From contig CALCCG010000118.1 in assembly GCA_937899785.1 (NCBI GenBank), positions 1-33,314 of the forward strand: a stretch of DNA of 33,314 bases, read 5' to 3'. Positions 16,367 through 24,631 of this stretch are shown here, in pieces (position 1 is the stretch's first letter; each line of letters starts with the position of its first letter). The stretch comes from an uncultured Erythrobacter sp. GTDB lineage: Bacteria; Pseudomonadota; Alphaproteobacteria; Sphingomonadales; Sphingomonadaceae. The translations under genes were made by a program, and so were the position numbers. A model generated the notes under the pieces. The model saw nothing but the letters and a program-made list of their open reading frames with translations. It had not been told where the DNA came from and searched no databases.

Positions 16367-17716
16367 ATGAACACTCTGACACTGCGAAAGCAGGCTTCGA
16401 AGCTTGTTCTGGCAATCGCGTTGGCCACCGGAACGGCCATGGTTGCCGGCCATGTGACACCCGACGCCGCGTATGCACAAAAGAAAAAGAAGAAGAAGAA
16501 AGACTCAAAGCCCGATTATTCCAAAGAGTTTATAGCGGCTTACACTCCGATAGACGAAGCGCTTAAGGTTGAAGGTGCAGACGTGGCGGAGCTTCGGCCG
16601 CAGATCGATGCGATGATCGCCGCGGCACAGAATCCGGATGAACAGATCGCTGGTGGCGGTCTTGTCTACAACGCCGGAGTGAAAATCTCGGACCGCGCCC
16701 TCCAGCTTCGAGGTATGGAATTGATGCTGGCTTCCGGCAAGGTGGCGCTTGATCGGGTGGGGCAATACAATTTCATTGCCTATCAAATCTCGAACGCGTT
16801 GAGCGACTTTCCCAAGGCTCGGGGCTATCTGCAGGCGGCCATCGACACCAATTTCACCACCGAAACGATTGGAACAGCCGATTTGCAGATTGCGATGGCT
16901 GAAAGCTATTTCTCGGCGGAAGAATACCTCGCTGGGCTCGATTATCTCGAAAGAGCGATCGATGCCCGCAAGGCCCAGGGCATGAAAGTTGAAGAGACGT
17001 GGTATCGTCGGGGCATTACGATTGCCTACAACAACGAGATCATCCCCCAAGTGTACGAGTTTTCAATCGCGTGGGTTGCTGACTATCCGTCGCCGGAGAG
17101 TTGGCGTGACGCGATCAATCTTGCTCGCAACTTGAACCAGTACGGTCCCCAAGAAATGCTCGATCTGTTTCGGCTTGGTCGACAGGTCGATGCGCTGACC
17201 GACAAACAAGACTTCATAATGTACGTTGAGTCGGCCGACGCGCGCCGTCTTCCAAAGGAAGTCAAGGAAGTCATCGAGCAAGCTTACGCCGCTGGCGCTG
17301 TGAGCCAGGATGACATCTTCATTGCGGATTCCCTCACAACAGCGAACAACCGGATCGAGACCGACATAGCGGACCTTCCGGAGCTTGAGCAGGCCGCTGC
17401 GGCCCCGGATGCCAGTCTGCGTACGGTCGTAGCGGCTGGAAACACCTTCTTGAGTTACAGCGATTTCGCCAAGGCTGAGATGTATTTTGAGAAGGCGCTG
17501 GGCATGCCCGGTGTCGAAACCTCTGAAGTCTTGACGCGCCTTGGAATTGCGCAGGTCGGTCTTGGGAAGCATGCTGAAGCGCAGCGGACCTTCGGGCAAA
17601 TCCAAGGCTCGCGGGCCACAATTGCGGCTTTGTGGTCGGGCTATTCAGAAATGCAGACCAGCGAAGCGGCCGCCGCAGATGAGGGCCCATCGCTTAGCGA
17701 CCTGATGGGGGCGTAA
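16367..17716 (+). CDS. Exported helical-repeat (TPR-like) protein with lysine run
   Basis: 449 residues. A signal peptide (1 to about 37, ending DAAYA) is followed by Gln and seven consecutive lysines (39-45), then a mature region made almost wholly of amphipathic helices. Several segments have TPR-like spacing, for example around ADLQIAMAESYFSAEEYLAGLDYLERAID and DFAKAEMYFEKALGMPG. No enzyme motif is seen. The protein is predicted to be periplasmic, probably a scaffold or interaction protein. The start has AAGGGAGA about 9 nt upstream. It is monocistronic: a strong intrinsic terminator follows. The function is unknown; similar exported TPR proteins are common in sphingomonads (from memory). 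Confidence 0.85.
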   Translation: MNTLTLRKQASKLVLAIALATGTAMVAGHVTPDAAYAQKKKKKKKDSKPDYSKEFIAAYTPIDEALKVEGADVAELRPQIDAMIAAAQNPDEQIAGGGLVYNAGVKISDRALQLRGMELMLASGKVALDRVGQYNFIAYQISNALSDFPKARGYLQAAIDTNFTTETIGTADLQIAMAESYFSAEEYLAGLDYLERAIDARKAQGMKVEETWYRRGITIAYNNEIIPQVYEFSIAWVADYPSPESWRDAINLARNLNQYGPQEMLDLFRLGRQVDALTDKQDFIMYVESADARRLPKEVKEVIEQAYAAGAVSQDDIFIADSLTTANNRIETDIADLPELEQAAAAPDASLRTVVAAGNTFLSYSDFAKAEMYFEKALGMPGVETSEVLTRLGIAQVGLGKHAEAQRTFGQIQGSRATIAALWSGYSEMQTSEAAAADEGPSLSDLMGA

Positions 17717-17740
17717 GCCCTTAAGAGCTTTGCAAGTTCA

Positions 17741-17775
17741 AGAGGCGCCGGCTTGATCCGGCGCCTCTTTTCTTT
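17741..17775 (+). terminator. Rho-independent terminator
   Basis: A perfect 11-bp GC-rich stem (AGAGGCGCCGG at 17741-17751 with CCGGCGCCTCT at 17758-17768) closes a 6-nt loop and is followed by a T-rich run (TTTCTTTCC). It sits 25 nt after the stop of the exported repeat protein and just before the convergent NYN gene's stop. On the minus strand there is no T-run, so it mainly serves the plus-strand gene. It is the only clear intrinsic terminator I saw in the window. Confidence 0.93.
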
Positions 17776-17776
17776 C

Positions 17777-18517
17777 CTACCGCAGACGTTTGAGCCAGAC
17801 CTCCCCGTTGTCTCTGCGCTCGACAGCAAAATTTGGAATCGCATCGACGAGGTCAAACAAACGGGTGAACCCATAGTTGCGCGTGTCAAAACTGGAGCGA
17901 TTGCCGGCGCGCTGGCCAACTTCGGAAAGCTGCGCATAGCCGTTCTCATCGCGTTTGCTGGCGTTGTAAGCGTCGACGAGAAGCCGCAAGAGCTCTGTGT
18001 CAAATTGTGGGCTGGTGCCGTTGGCGCTGTCGTTCGGTTCCGCTCTTTTGGTGCGCTCAGCGTCAGTTCCCTCGGCCTTGATGAGAGCGTTCACATCAAT
18101 GAACCGCGTGCACGCCTGACGAAAGGCTTCAGGCGTCTTGCCACTACCAAAGCCATAAACTGGTGACCCATCTTGCCGAATGCGCATCGCTAAAGGCATG
18201 AAATCGCTGTCTGAACTCATGATACCAAATCCGTGCACTCGGCCGCTGTACAAAAGGTCGAGCGCATCGATTGTCATCTTCATGTCCGTTGCGTTTTTTC
18301 CCTTTGTAAGATCGAATTGCTGCTGGGGTTCGATGCCGTAGCGGTGCATCTTGTCGATCCAGCCCTTCAGGCTTGTCTTTCTCCAGTTGCCATAGGCGCG
18401 GCGGATGTTCACCTGGCCCAGTTCCGCAAGAACTGTAAGCACAGGGTCGATCGCCGCGTGGCTTGCGTTGTCGGCGTCGATTAAGAGCGCGATATTGGCG
18501 GAGGGCGCGTAAGTCAT
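17777..18517 (-). CDS. NYN-domain protein with C-terminal OST-HTH/LOTUS domain
   Basis: 246 residues. The N-terminal NYN (PIN-like, LabA/DUF88) nuclease fold shows its conserved acidic residues: LLIDADNAS (Asp14, Asp16), [15 protein letters not shown] (Asp79, Asp84) and the strand [13 protein letters not shown] (Asp103, Asp105). A polar linker (about 150-170) leads to a C-terminal OST-HTH/LOTUS domain (about 172-246) with [12 protein letters not shown], the FDTRNYGF element and [16 protein letters not shown]. The NYN family is expected to cleave RNA, and OST-HTH is expected to bind RNA, so a small RNA-processing or RNA-decay enzyme is the natural reading. The start is ATG 18517; a TTG nine bases upstream is possible. 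It is a single gene divergent from lipA, and its target is unknown. Confidence 0.88.
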   Translation of the reverse strand: MTYAPSANIALLIDADNASHAAIDPVLTVLAELGQVNIRRAYGNWRKTSLKGWIDKMHRYGIEPQQQFDLTKGKNATDMKMTIDALDLLYSGRVHGFGIMSSDSDFMPLAMRIRQDGSPVYGFGSGKTPEAFRQACTRFIDVNALIKAEGTDAERTKRAEPNDSANGTSPQFDTELLRLLVDAYNASKRDENGYAQLSEVGQRAGNRSSFDTRNYGFTRLFDLVDAIPNFAVERRDNGEVWLKRLR

Positions 18518-18672
18518 GGGATTCAAATGCGCGAGCGTTCCGCCTGGGGCAAGCGCTTTGTGACGGTTGCGTGTACGGCGATCATCCGTGCTGGATACGG
18601 CTTCGTATCTCTAAACTGTTAAGGGCAGTGGCGCGCTTGCGAGGCGCCACTTCGCGGCCTAGATGGGACCTC

Positions 18673-19641
18673 ATGAACGATCTTGCGAACACACCTGCCT
18701 CTGCGCTGGAAACCGATCGCGCACCGCGCCAGCGGAAACCCGACTGGATCCGTGTTCGCGCGCCAGTAAGCAAAGGCTATCAGGAAACGCGCAAACTCAT
18801 GCGCGAACTCAACCTCAACACGGTGTGCGAAGAGGCCGCTTGCCCGAATATTGGAGAGTGTTGGACCAAAAAGCACGCGACGGTGATGATCCTGGGCGAT
18901 GTTTGCGCCTGGGCCTGTGCGTTTTGCAACGTGAAGCCCGGAATGCCGCGCGCGGTGGCCCCGATGGGGCCCGAGAACACCGCCGTCGCTGCCGCCAAAA
19001 TGGGTCTTGAACACATCGTTGTGACGAGCGTCGATCGCGATGATTTGCCCGATGGTGGGGCGGGGCAGTTCGTCAAGGTAATCGAGGCCCTGCGCCACAA
19101 CACGCCAGACACAACGATCGAAATTCTAACTCCTGATTTTCGCGGAAAGATGCGCGCGGCGGTTGAGGCGATCTGTGCAGCCGGACCCGACGTGTACAAC
19201 CACAATCTGGAGACGGTGCCGCGTCTTTATCCGACGATACGCCCAGGAGCGCGCTATTACGCCTCACTTCGGCTGCTCGAAGAGGTGAAGGCGCACAATC
19301 CGCTGATCTTTACCAAGTCGGGGATCATGTTGGGGCTGGGTGAGGAGCGCCTAGAAGTCCATCAGGTGATGGACGACATGCGCAGCGCTGAGGTCGATTT
19401 CATTACGATGGGCCAATATCTCCAACCCACACCCAAACACGCAAAGGTGGATGAGTTCGTGACGCCTAAAGCGTTCGACGCATATGGTTCAATTGCACGC
19501 GCGAAAGGGTTCCTTCAAGTCGCCTCGAGCCCGCTGACCCGCTCGTCCTACCACGCAGGGGACGATTTCGCCGTTATGCGTGCCGCGCGCGAAGCCAAGC
19601 TCGCCAAAGAGCGGCGCAAGCAGGACCGGCTCGAAGTCTAA
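18673..19641 (+). CDS. lipA: Lipoyl synthase
   Basis: 322 residues. LipA inserts two sulfurs into octanoyl groups on lipoyl-domain lysines, by radical SAM chemistry, in the cytoplasm. Seen: the auxiliary 4Fe-4S cluster ligands Cys52, Cys57 and Cys63 in [13 protein letters not shown]; the radical-SAM cluster Cys78, Cys82 and Cys85 in CAWACAFC; and the C-terminal RSSY (290-293), which supplies the serine ligand to the auxiliary cluster. The start at ATG 18673 gives the family's normal N-terminus; the frame is open 70 codons further upstream, but that part overlaps the divergent NYN gene's start region. ratA follows 14 nt after the stop, so the pair is likely one transcript. Its substrates would include Lys43 of PdhB in this window. 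Confidence 0.98.
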   Translation: MNDLANTPASALETDRAPRQRKPDWIRVRAPVSKGYQETRKLMRELNLNTVCEEAACPNIGECWTKKHATVMILGDVCAWACAFCNVKPGMPRAVAPMGPENTAVAAAKMGLEHIVVTSVDRDDLPDGGAGQFVKVIEALRHNTPDTTIEILTPDFRGKMRAAVEAICAAGPDVYNHNLETVPRLYPTIRPGARYYASLRLLEEVKAHNPLIFTKSGIMLGLGEERLEVHQVMDDMRSAEVDFITMGQYLQPTPKHAKVDEFVTPKAFDAYGSIARAKGFLQVASSPLTRSSYHAGDDFAVMRAAREAKLAKERRKQDRLEV

Positions 19642-19655
19642 AGTCTGCTTTTCCA

Positions 19656-20105
19656 ATGCCGTCCGTCCGCGAAGTGAGGCAATTGCCGTATACGCCCGAA
19701 CAGATGTTCGATCTGGTTGCGGATGTCGGCAGCTATCGGCAATTTCTGCCATGGGTTGTTGCAACCCGAGTCCGTTCGAGCTCTGAAACCGAGATGCTGG
19801 CTGACATGGTGGTTGGCTTTCGGAGCCTGCGCGAAAGTTTTACATCGCGCGTGGCGAAGGAGCGTCCACACAAAATCCGTGTCCATTATGTCGATGGTCC
19901 GCTGTCGGATTTGGAAAATATCTGGCTGTTTCGGCCCTATGGTCTGGAGAGCTGTGAGATCGAGTTTTACGTCGACTTTACGTTTAAGAACGCCGTGTTT
20001 GAGCGCGTTGCTGGACAATATTTTGACCGCGCGTTTCGGATGATGGTGGCCGCTTTCGAGAAGCGAGCCGCAGAACTCTACGACACCGAGAACGCGCTGC
20101 GCTAA
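19656..20105 (+). CDS. RatA/COQ10-type START-domain protein
   Basis: 149 residues, a single polyketide-cyclase/START-like domain of the RatA/COQ10 family. Seen: [35 protein letters not shown], the conserved N-terminal pattern (Y-s-x-x-q-m-F-x-L-V-x-D-V-x-x-Y-x-x-F-L-P-W), and later [23 protein letters not shown]. In E. coli RatA is annotated as a toxin acting on ribosome association; COQ10 in mitochondria binds coenzyme Q. In alphaproteobacteria this orthologue is often next to lipA, and a ubiquinone-binding role is as likely as a toxin role. There is no antitoxin-like partner here. The stop overlaps that of pncC on the opposite strand. Confidence 0.9.
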   Translation: MPSVREVRQLPYTPEQMFDLVADVGSYRQFLPWVVATRVRSSSETEMLADMVVGFRSLRESFTSRVAKERPHKIRVHYVDGPLSDLENIWLFRPYGLESCEIEFYVDFTFKNAVFERVAGQYFDRAFRMMVAAFEKRAAELYDTENALR

Positions 20106-20626
20106 TCGGATTGCGGCAACAGCAGTTCAAGCGCAGCAAGCGTCGCCTGATGGCGGATCACCGCGCGCACTTTGTCTGGATCGCCGCCACCTTCAAAATG
20201 CTTGAGCTCGCCCTCTTCTTCGCCCCTCTGATTGCGATAGGCACGCGCGAACACGACGGTGCCTACAGGCTTTAGATCAGTGCCACCGCCAGGACCCGCA
20301 ACCCCGCTAATAGCAACCGCGACATCCGCGTTGGAGCGTTGCAGCGCGCCTTGTGCCATAGCCCAAACGCAAGCAATCGAGACCGCACCAAAGGTTTCGA
20401 TAATGTCCGAGGCGACCCCCAGCATCTCCATCTTGGCTGAGTTGGAATAGGTCACAAAACCCCGGTCGAGGACGGCTGACGAGCCTGGTATCTCGGTTAG
20501 CGCGCCCGCGACGAGGCCACCGGTGCAACTTTCAGCCGTGGCGATCACGCGATCGGCGGCGCGGTTTTCAGCGATTACGCGCGCCGCCAAAGTGTCAATG
20601 TCGCCGGGCAGTAGACCCTCGGTCAT
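20102..20626 (-). CDS. pncC: CinA C-terminal domain family, nicotinamide-nucleotide amidase
   Basis: 174 residues, a stand-alone CinA C-terminal domain (PncC). It deamidates nicotinamide mononucleotide to nicotinate mononucleotide in the pyridine-nucleotide cycle. Seen: TAESCTGGL (30-38) with the probable catalytic Ser33, then [16 protein letters not shown] with the conserved Tyr, Ser and Lys, and [18 protein letters not shown], the glycine-rich phosphate-side motif. The length is typical for the single-domain form (about 160-170). The start overlaps the upstream stop (ATGA), placing it last in the ispDF operon. The stop overlaps the convergent ratA stop. Confidence 0.93.
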   Translation of the reverse strand: MTEGLLPGDIDTLAARVIAENRAADRVIATAESCTGGLVAGALTEIPGSSAVLDRGFVTYSNSAKMEMLGVASDIIETFGAVSIACVWAMAQGALQRSNADVAVAISGVAGPGGGTDLKPVGTVVFARAYRNQRGEEEGELKHFEGGGDPDKVRAVIRHQATLAALELLLPQSD

Positions 20627-21195
20627 TCGCTGAGCGGACCTTCGGGAATCACAGTGACAGTGCCATCGGCGCGGCAGACAGGAGGGTTGTCGAGGTCGAC
20701 GAGTTCAACGATAAACGCGACCAGACCACTAAGGTTTTCCGCAGGAAGCGGACTCATCAATTCCACGCCTCGATCGATCTTGTTGCATGTGTCGGGCTTG
20801 ATCTGATCGGCGAGCAGTTGGCCCATGATGCCGTCGACAAAGGGGCGGAGCGATTCTTCGGGCATCGCGGAGATCATTTCGCCGATGCCGTCATCGCCGT
20901 CTTCCGCCTGGGCGCTGATGAAAACCTTGAGAAAGCGAAACGTGCCGTCCCAGCGTTCGTCTTGTTGGCCGCGGTAGGGCTCGATAAAATTCTCACCGTC
21001 TGCGCTTTGCAAGAAGCTGTCAGCGCTTAGCTCCTTGTCGCATGCCTTGAGCGTCGCATCGTAGGCCATCGGCATTGCGTAAATGACGGCGTCGGCGGCG
21101 TCTTCCGGGGCAACGCACGCCTGTTGCGCTTGAGCGGCTTGCGCGCTTGCAAGCGCCGCAACGGCAAGAGTCGGGGAGAGAAGGGTGCGTTTCAT
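20623..21195 (-). CDS. Secreted hypothetical protein between ispDF and pncC
   Basis: 190 residues with an Ala/Gln-rich signal peptide (1 to about 24, AQAAQAQQA), so it is predicted to be exported. Four cysteines follow (ACVAP, KACDK, DTCNK, PVCRAD), which could form two disulfide bonds in the periplasm. The body is helical and acidic with no catalytic motif that I recognise. The start overlaps the ispDF stop and the stop overlaps the pncC start, both as ATGA, so it is translated as part of the operon. It appears unrelated in role to isoprenoid or NAD metabolism. The function is unknown. Confidence 0.8.
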   Translation of the reverse strand: MKRTLLSPTLAVAALASAQAAQAQQACVAPEDAADAVIYAMPMAYDATLKACDKELSADSFLQSADGENFIEPYRGQQDERWDGTFRFLKVFISAQAEDGDDGIGEMISAMPEESLRPFVDGIMGQLLADQIKPDTCNKIDRGVELMSPLPAENLSGLVAFIVELVDLDNPPVCRADGTVTVIPEGPLSE

Positions 21196-22361
21196 AGAGC
21201 AGTCTCCAAGGATGAGAGGGATACAAGAGCTTGAGCGGCAATACCTTCACCTCGGCCCGTAAAGCCGAGCCTTTCGGTGGTGGTCGCCTTAACGCTGATA
21301 GCGCTCGGGTGGAGGGACGTGAGCTTGGCAAGTTCGCTCCTCATTTTCGGTCGATGCGGACCGATCCGAGGCGCCTCACAGATAATCGTCAGATCAATAT
21401 TGCCGATTTGATAACCGGCTTGCTTGGCAAGGTTGACGGCGTGCTCAAGAAACTGGCCAGAACGCGCGCCGGCCCATCGCGGATCGCTGGGTGGGAAATG
21501 CGTGCCGATATCGCCTTCGCCGACGGCCCCAAGAATGGCGTCGGTGATCGCGTGCAACGCCACATCGGCGTCGGAATGCCCGGCAAGGCCATGAGTGTGA
21601 TCGAGCTTAACCCCGCACAGCCATAGCTCCTCGCCTTCGACAAGCCGGTGGACGTCGTATCCCTGGCCTACGCGGTAGGGCGCTGCTCTTGGCTGATCCA
21701 TGAAGTCTTCCGCAAAGGTAATCTTCTTGAGGCGTTCATCACCATCGACAAGCGCAACTGAACCTCCGGTTGCTGACAGCACTTGCGCGTCATCGCCCGC
21801 GTCGAGCGCCCCGCTCCATGACCGGTGCGCCTCAAGGATGGCTTTATAGCGAAAAGCTTGCGGGGTCTGGACCCGGCGCAAGGAGTCACGGTCAGCCTTT
21901 CCAGCCATAGTTCCCGCATCGCCTGCAACCGCAAGGCTGTCTACCACGGGTAGTGTCGGGATCGCTCCGCAGTGTTCGTCCAGAGCGTTTACGAGACGGG
22001 CTATAACAGATTGTGGCAGATCAGGCCGAGCTGCGTCGTGAATAAGGACGCGATCGGGTGACGCGAAGGCCAGCGCTTCCAGACCGCTGCGGACAGAGGC
22101 CTGGCGGGTTGCACCTCCGGCTGCCCAAAGAACGTTGTCCAAACCTGCCGTCAGCTGCTTCGCTGCATCCTCGTCAATCTTGCCGTGGACGATGACGATT
22201 GGGTCTGCACCGGCCGCTGCGAGCGCATCGAGGGAATGACGGGTAAGTGTTTTACCGCGATACTCCCGCAATTGCTTGGGCGTGTCGCCGCCCACTCGCA
22301 GGCCTTTGCCTGCGGCCACGATCACAGCGGAAAAAGGGGGAAGGGGGGAAGCCTCGTTCAT
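21192..22361 (-). CDS. ispDF: Bifunctional IspD/IspF enzyme of the MEP isoprenoid pathway
   Basis: 389 residues in two fused domains. IspD (about 1-225) forms CDP-methylerythritol: VIVAAGKGLRVGGDTPKQL (13-31) is the CTP-binding loop, VLIHDAARPD is the second motif, and VQTPQAFRY (164-172) is the third. IspF (about 229-389) makes methylerythritol cyclodiphosphate: QGYDVHRL with zinc ligands Asp236 and His238, HSDADVALHA with His270, and VKATTTERLGFTGRGEGIA near the end. IspE, which acts between the two steps, is not in the window. IspDF fusion is common in alphaproteobacteria. The start is ATG 22361; a TTG 13 codons upstream is possible. It is the first gene of an operon with the secreted protein and pncC, and is divergent from dusB. 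Confidence 0.96.
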   Translation of the reverse strand: MNEASPLPPFSAVIVAAGKGLRVGGDTPKQLREYRGKTLTRHSLDALAAAGADPIVIVHGKIDEDAAKQLTAGLDNVLWAAGGATRQASVRSGLEALAFASPDRVLIHDAARPDLPQSVIARLVNALDEHCGAIPTLPVVDSLAVAGDAGTMAGKADRDSLRRVQTPQAFRYKAILEAHRSWSGALDAGDDAQVLSATGGSVALVDGDERLKKITFAEDFMDQPRAAPYRVGQGYDVHRLVEGEELWLCGVKLDHTHGLAGHSDADVALHAITDAILGAVGEGDIGTHFPPSDPRWAGARSGQFLEHAVNLAKQAGYQIGNIDLTIICEAPRIGPHRPKMRSELAKLTSLHPSAISVKATTTERLGFTGRGEGIAAQALVSLSSLETAL

Positions 22362-22439
22362 TCCGAAAAAGCGCTTAGGGTCTGGACGGCATTTCCGCAA
22401 TCCACTATGCGCCTGCTCAAATTTTAGGCATTTTCAGCG

Positions 22440-23471
22440 ATGACTTCAAACCCTCAGACGCCCCTCGGCAGGCCGCCGCTCAAGCCGATTCATATCGGCC
22501 CGGTGACTATCGATGAGCCGGTTCTCTTGGCGCCTATGACTGGCGTAACGGACAAGCCCTTCCGCGTGCTGGTGCGGCGCTACGGATCCGGTCTCAATGT
22601 GACTGAAATGATTGCCAGCGAAGCGGCGATCCGTGAAACGCGCCAGTCGATCCAAAAGGCGGAGTGGGACCCGACGGAAAACCCGGTGTCGATGCAGCTG
22701 GTTGGTTGTGATCCAGGTTCGATGGCCGAGGCGGCGAAGCTTCAGGAAGGCAACGGGGCGGCTATCATCGACATCAACTTTGGCTGCCCGGTTCGCAAGG
22801 TGGTGGGCCAATACGCCGGCAGCGCTTTGATGCGCGAGGTGCCGCTCGCGACCAAGTTGATGGAAGCGACCGTCAAGGCGGTGAACGTTCCGGTGACAGT
22901 AAAAATGCGGATGGGTTGGGATCATCAGAGCCTTAACGCACCCGAAATGGCCCGTATCGCTGAAGATTTGGGCGTAAAGATGATCACCGTCCACGGCCGA
23001 ACCCGCGATCAGATGTACAAAGGCAGCGCTGACTGGTCTTTTGTGCGCAAGGTTAAAGACGCTGTGTCGATCCCCGTCATCGTGAATGGCGACATTTGCA
23101 CGATCGATGATGCCGGCAAAGCGCTCGAACAATCGGGTGCGGACGGATTGATGATCGGGCGCGGCGCTTACGGTAAGCCGTGGCTACTTGGGCAGGTGAT
23201 GCGCTGGCTTCGAACGGGTGAACGGATACCTTCTCCCGACTTCGATGAGCAATACGCGACACTGGTAGAGCATTACGAACGCATGCTTGATCACTATGGC
23301 GCTAGCGTTGGCACAAAGATCGCACGCAAGCACCTGGGTTGGTACACAAAAGGCATGCACGGATCGGCCGAGTTCCGGCACTTTGCCAACACGATTGATG
23401 ATCCCAAACAGGTGCTTGGTGAGGTTGAACGGTTTTACGAACCGTTTTTGCGTCGCCGCGCTGCCGCCTGA
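22440..23471 (+). CDS. dusB: tRNA-dihydrouridine synthase B
   Basis: 343 residues of a flavin-dependent TIM barrel that reduces uridines in the tRNA D-loop with FMN and NADPH. Seen: [20 protein letters not shown] (30-49), the FMN-binding first strand; the catalytic Cys116 in [19 protein letters not shown]; the late motif [12 protein letters not shown]; and VNGDI. The same gene is called nifR3 in rhizobia and Rhodobacter, where it precedes ntrBC. Here it begins the plus-strand block dusB-ntrB-ntrC-ntrY-ntrX-hfq-hflX, with 14 nt between its stop and the ntrB start. The start at ATG 22440 lies 78 nt from the divergent ispDF start. Confidence 0.96.
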   Translation: MTSNPQTPLGRPPLKPIHIGPVTIDEPVLLAPMTGVTDKPFRVLVRRYGSGLNVTEMIASEAAIRETRQSIQKAEWDPTENPVSMQLVGCDPGSMAEAAKLQEGNGAAIIDINFGCPVRKVVGQYAGSALMREVPLATKLMEATVKAVNVPVTVKMRMGWDHQSLNAPEMARIAEDLGVKMITVHGRTRDQMYKGSADWSFVRKVKDAVSIPVIVNGDICTIDDAGKALEQSGADGLMIGRGAYGKPWLLGQVMRWLRTGERIPSPDFDEQYATLVEHYERMLDHYGASVGTKIARKHLGWYTKGMHGSAEFRHFANTIDDPKQVLGEVERFYEPFLRRRAAA

Positions 23472-23485
23472 GATCGCGCGTAGGA

Positions 23486-24631
23486 ATGGCCACCGAACCC
23501 GCTGTGCCGTCTACCGATTCACCGCCGGTCGATACGTCGGCGCCCGATCCGTCAGCGCAGATTTCCGGTCTCGTCTTCTCGCTCATTCTGATCGATCCAC
23601 AAGGCATCGTTACGCAAGTGAACCATGCGGCCGAGGCTCTATTGGGGACGAGCGCCAAAAGGATCATTGGGCAGCGGCTTGATCGTGTCGTGACCCCGCT
23701 TGACGATCGGGTGGCGAATTGGCTCGCATCGGGCGAGGGGGCTTTGGTGGCGCGCGATATTCGTGTGAAGCTGGCCGGGCTTGAAGTACCGGTCAACCTG
23801 ACCATGTCAGCTCTCGCGTCTCATCCAGGCTGGCGTGTCGTAACGATCTCGCAGCTGGGGCATGAGAAGGCTTCAAGCGAGGAGCAGGGTTCTCCGGCGG
23901 TGGGTGCGCCTTCCATCCTTGCGCATGAAATCAAGAATCCCCTTGCCGCCATCCGTGGCGCAGCGCAGCTGATCGCGCGCAAACTTCCGCACGCCGACAA
24001 ATCGTTGGCTCGCATGATCACCGATGAGGTCGACCGGATAGCGCGCCTCATTGACCGAATGCAGCAATTGGGAAGTCAAGCCTCTGAGCCCGCTCAACCT
24101 TGCAACCCGCATGAGGCTATTCGATCGGCGTTAGCCACTGTGCGCGCGGCGGGGCTTGATGGGGTGGAGGTTCTTGAAGAATTCGATCCCTCTCTGCCTC
24201 CGATCCTGGCCAATCGCGATGCGCTTGAGCAAGTGCTGATTAACCTTGTCACAAACGCCCGCGATGCGGCGGCGGAAACGGCTGCGCGCTCGGGCAGCGC
24301 GGACACGGCGCGAGTCGTTATCCGCACGCGCTATGTCAGCGGACTTGTGTTTAGCGCGACGCGTTTTGGCCGAACTATCCGGCTGCCGATCGAAATCTGC
24401 GTGTCAGACAACGGAGCGGGCGTCGACGCAGACCTTCGCGACCGCTTGTTCGAACCCTTTGTCTCGTCGAAGCCGTCCGGTCAGGGCTTAGGCTTAGCCC
24501 TGGTTCGCAAGCTTATGCGCGACATGGATGGCAGCATCAGCCACGAACGCGAAGGGCGGGCAGGGCTCACGCATTTCCGACTGCACCTACCGATGGCCCA
24601 TCGCGACGAAGCCGGGAAGGCGCGGAAATGA
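23486..24631 (+). CDS. ntrB: Nitrogen regulation sensor histidine kinase NtrB
   Basis: 381 residues, soluble. An N-terminal Pro/Ser/Asp-rich tail is followed by a PAS domain (about 28-120) and the phosphoacceptor helix with His147 in ILAHEIKNPLAAIRGAAQL. An ATPase domain completes it, with N box EQVLINLVTNARDA, G1 box VSDNGAGVD and G2 region QGLGLALVRK. There is no membrane segment, as expected for NtrB, which senses nitrogen status through PII and phosphorylates or dephosphorylates NtrC. PII is not in this window. The stop overlaps the ntrC start by 4 nt (ATGA), so the two partners are co-translated. It lies 14 nt after dusB. Confidence 0.96.
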   Translation: MATEPAVPSTDSPPVDTSAPDPSAQISGLVFSLILIDPQGIVTQVNHAAEALLGTSAKRIIGQRLDRVVTPLDDRVANWLASGEGALVARDIRVKLAGLEVPVNLTMSALASHPGWRVVTISQLGHEKASSEEQGSPAVGAPSILAHEIKNPLAAIRGAAQLIARKLPHADKSLARMITDEVDRIARLIDRMQQLGSQASEPAQPCNPHEAIRSALATVRAAGLDGVEVLEEFDPSLPPILANRDALEQVLINLVTNARDAAAETAARSGSADTARVVIRTRYVSGLVFSATRFGRTIRLPIEICVSDNGAGVDADLRDRLFEPFVSSKPSGQGLGLALVRKLMRDMDGSISHEREGRAGLTHFRLHLPMAHRDEAGKARK

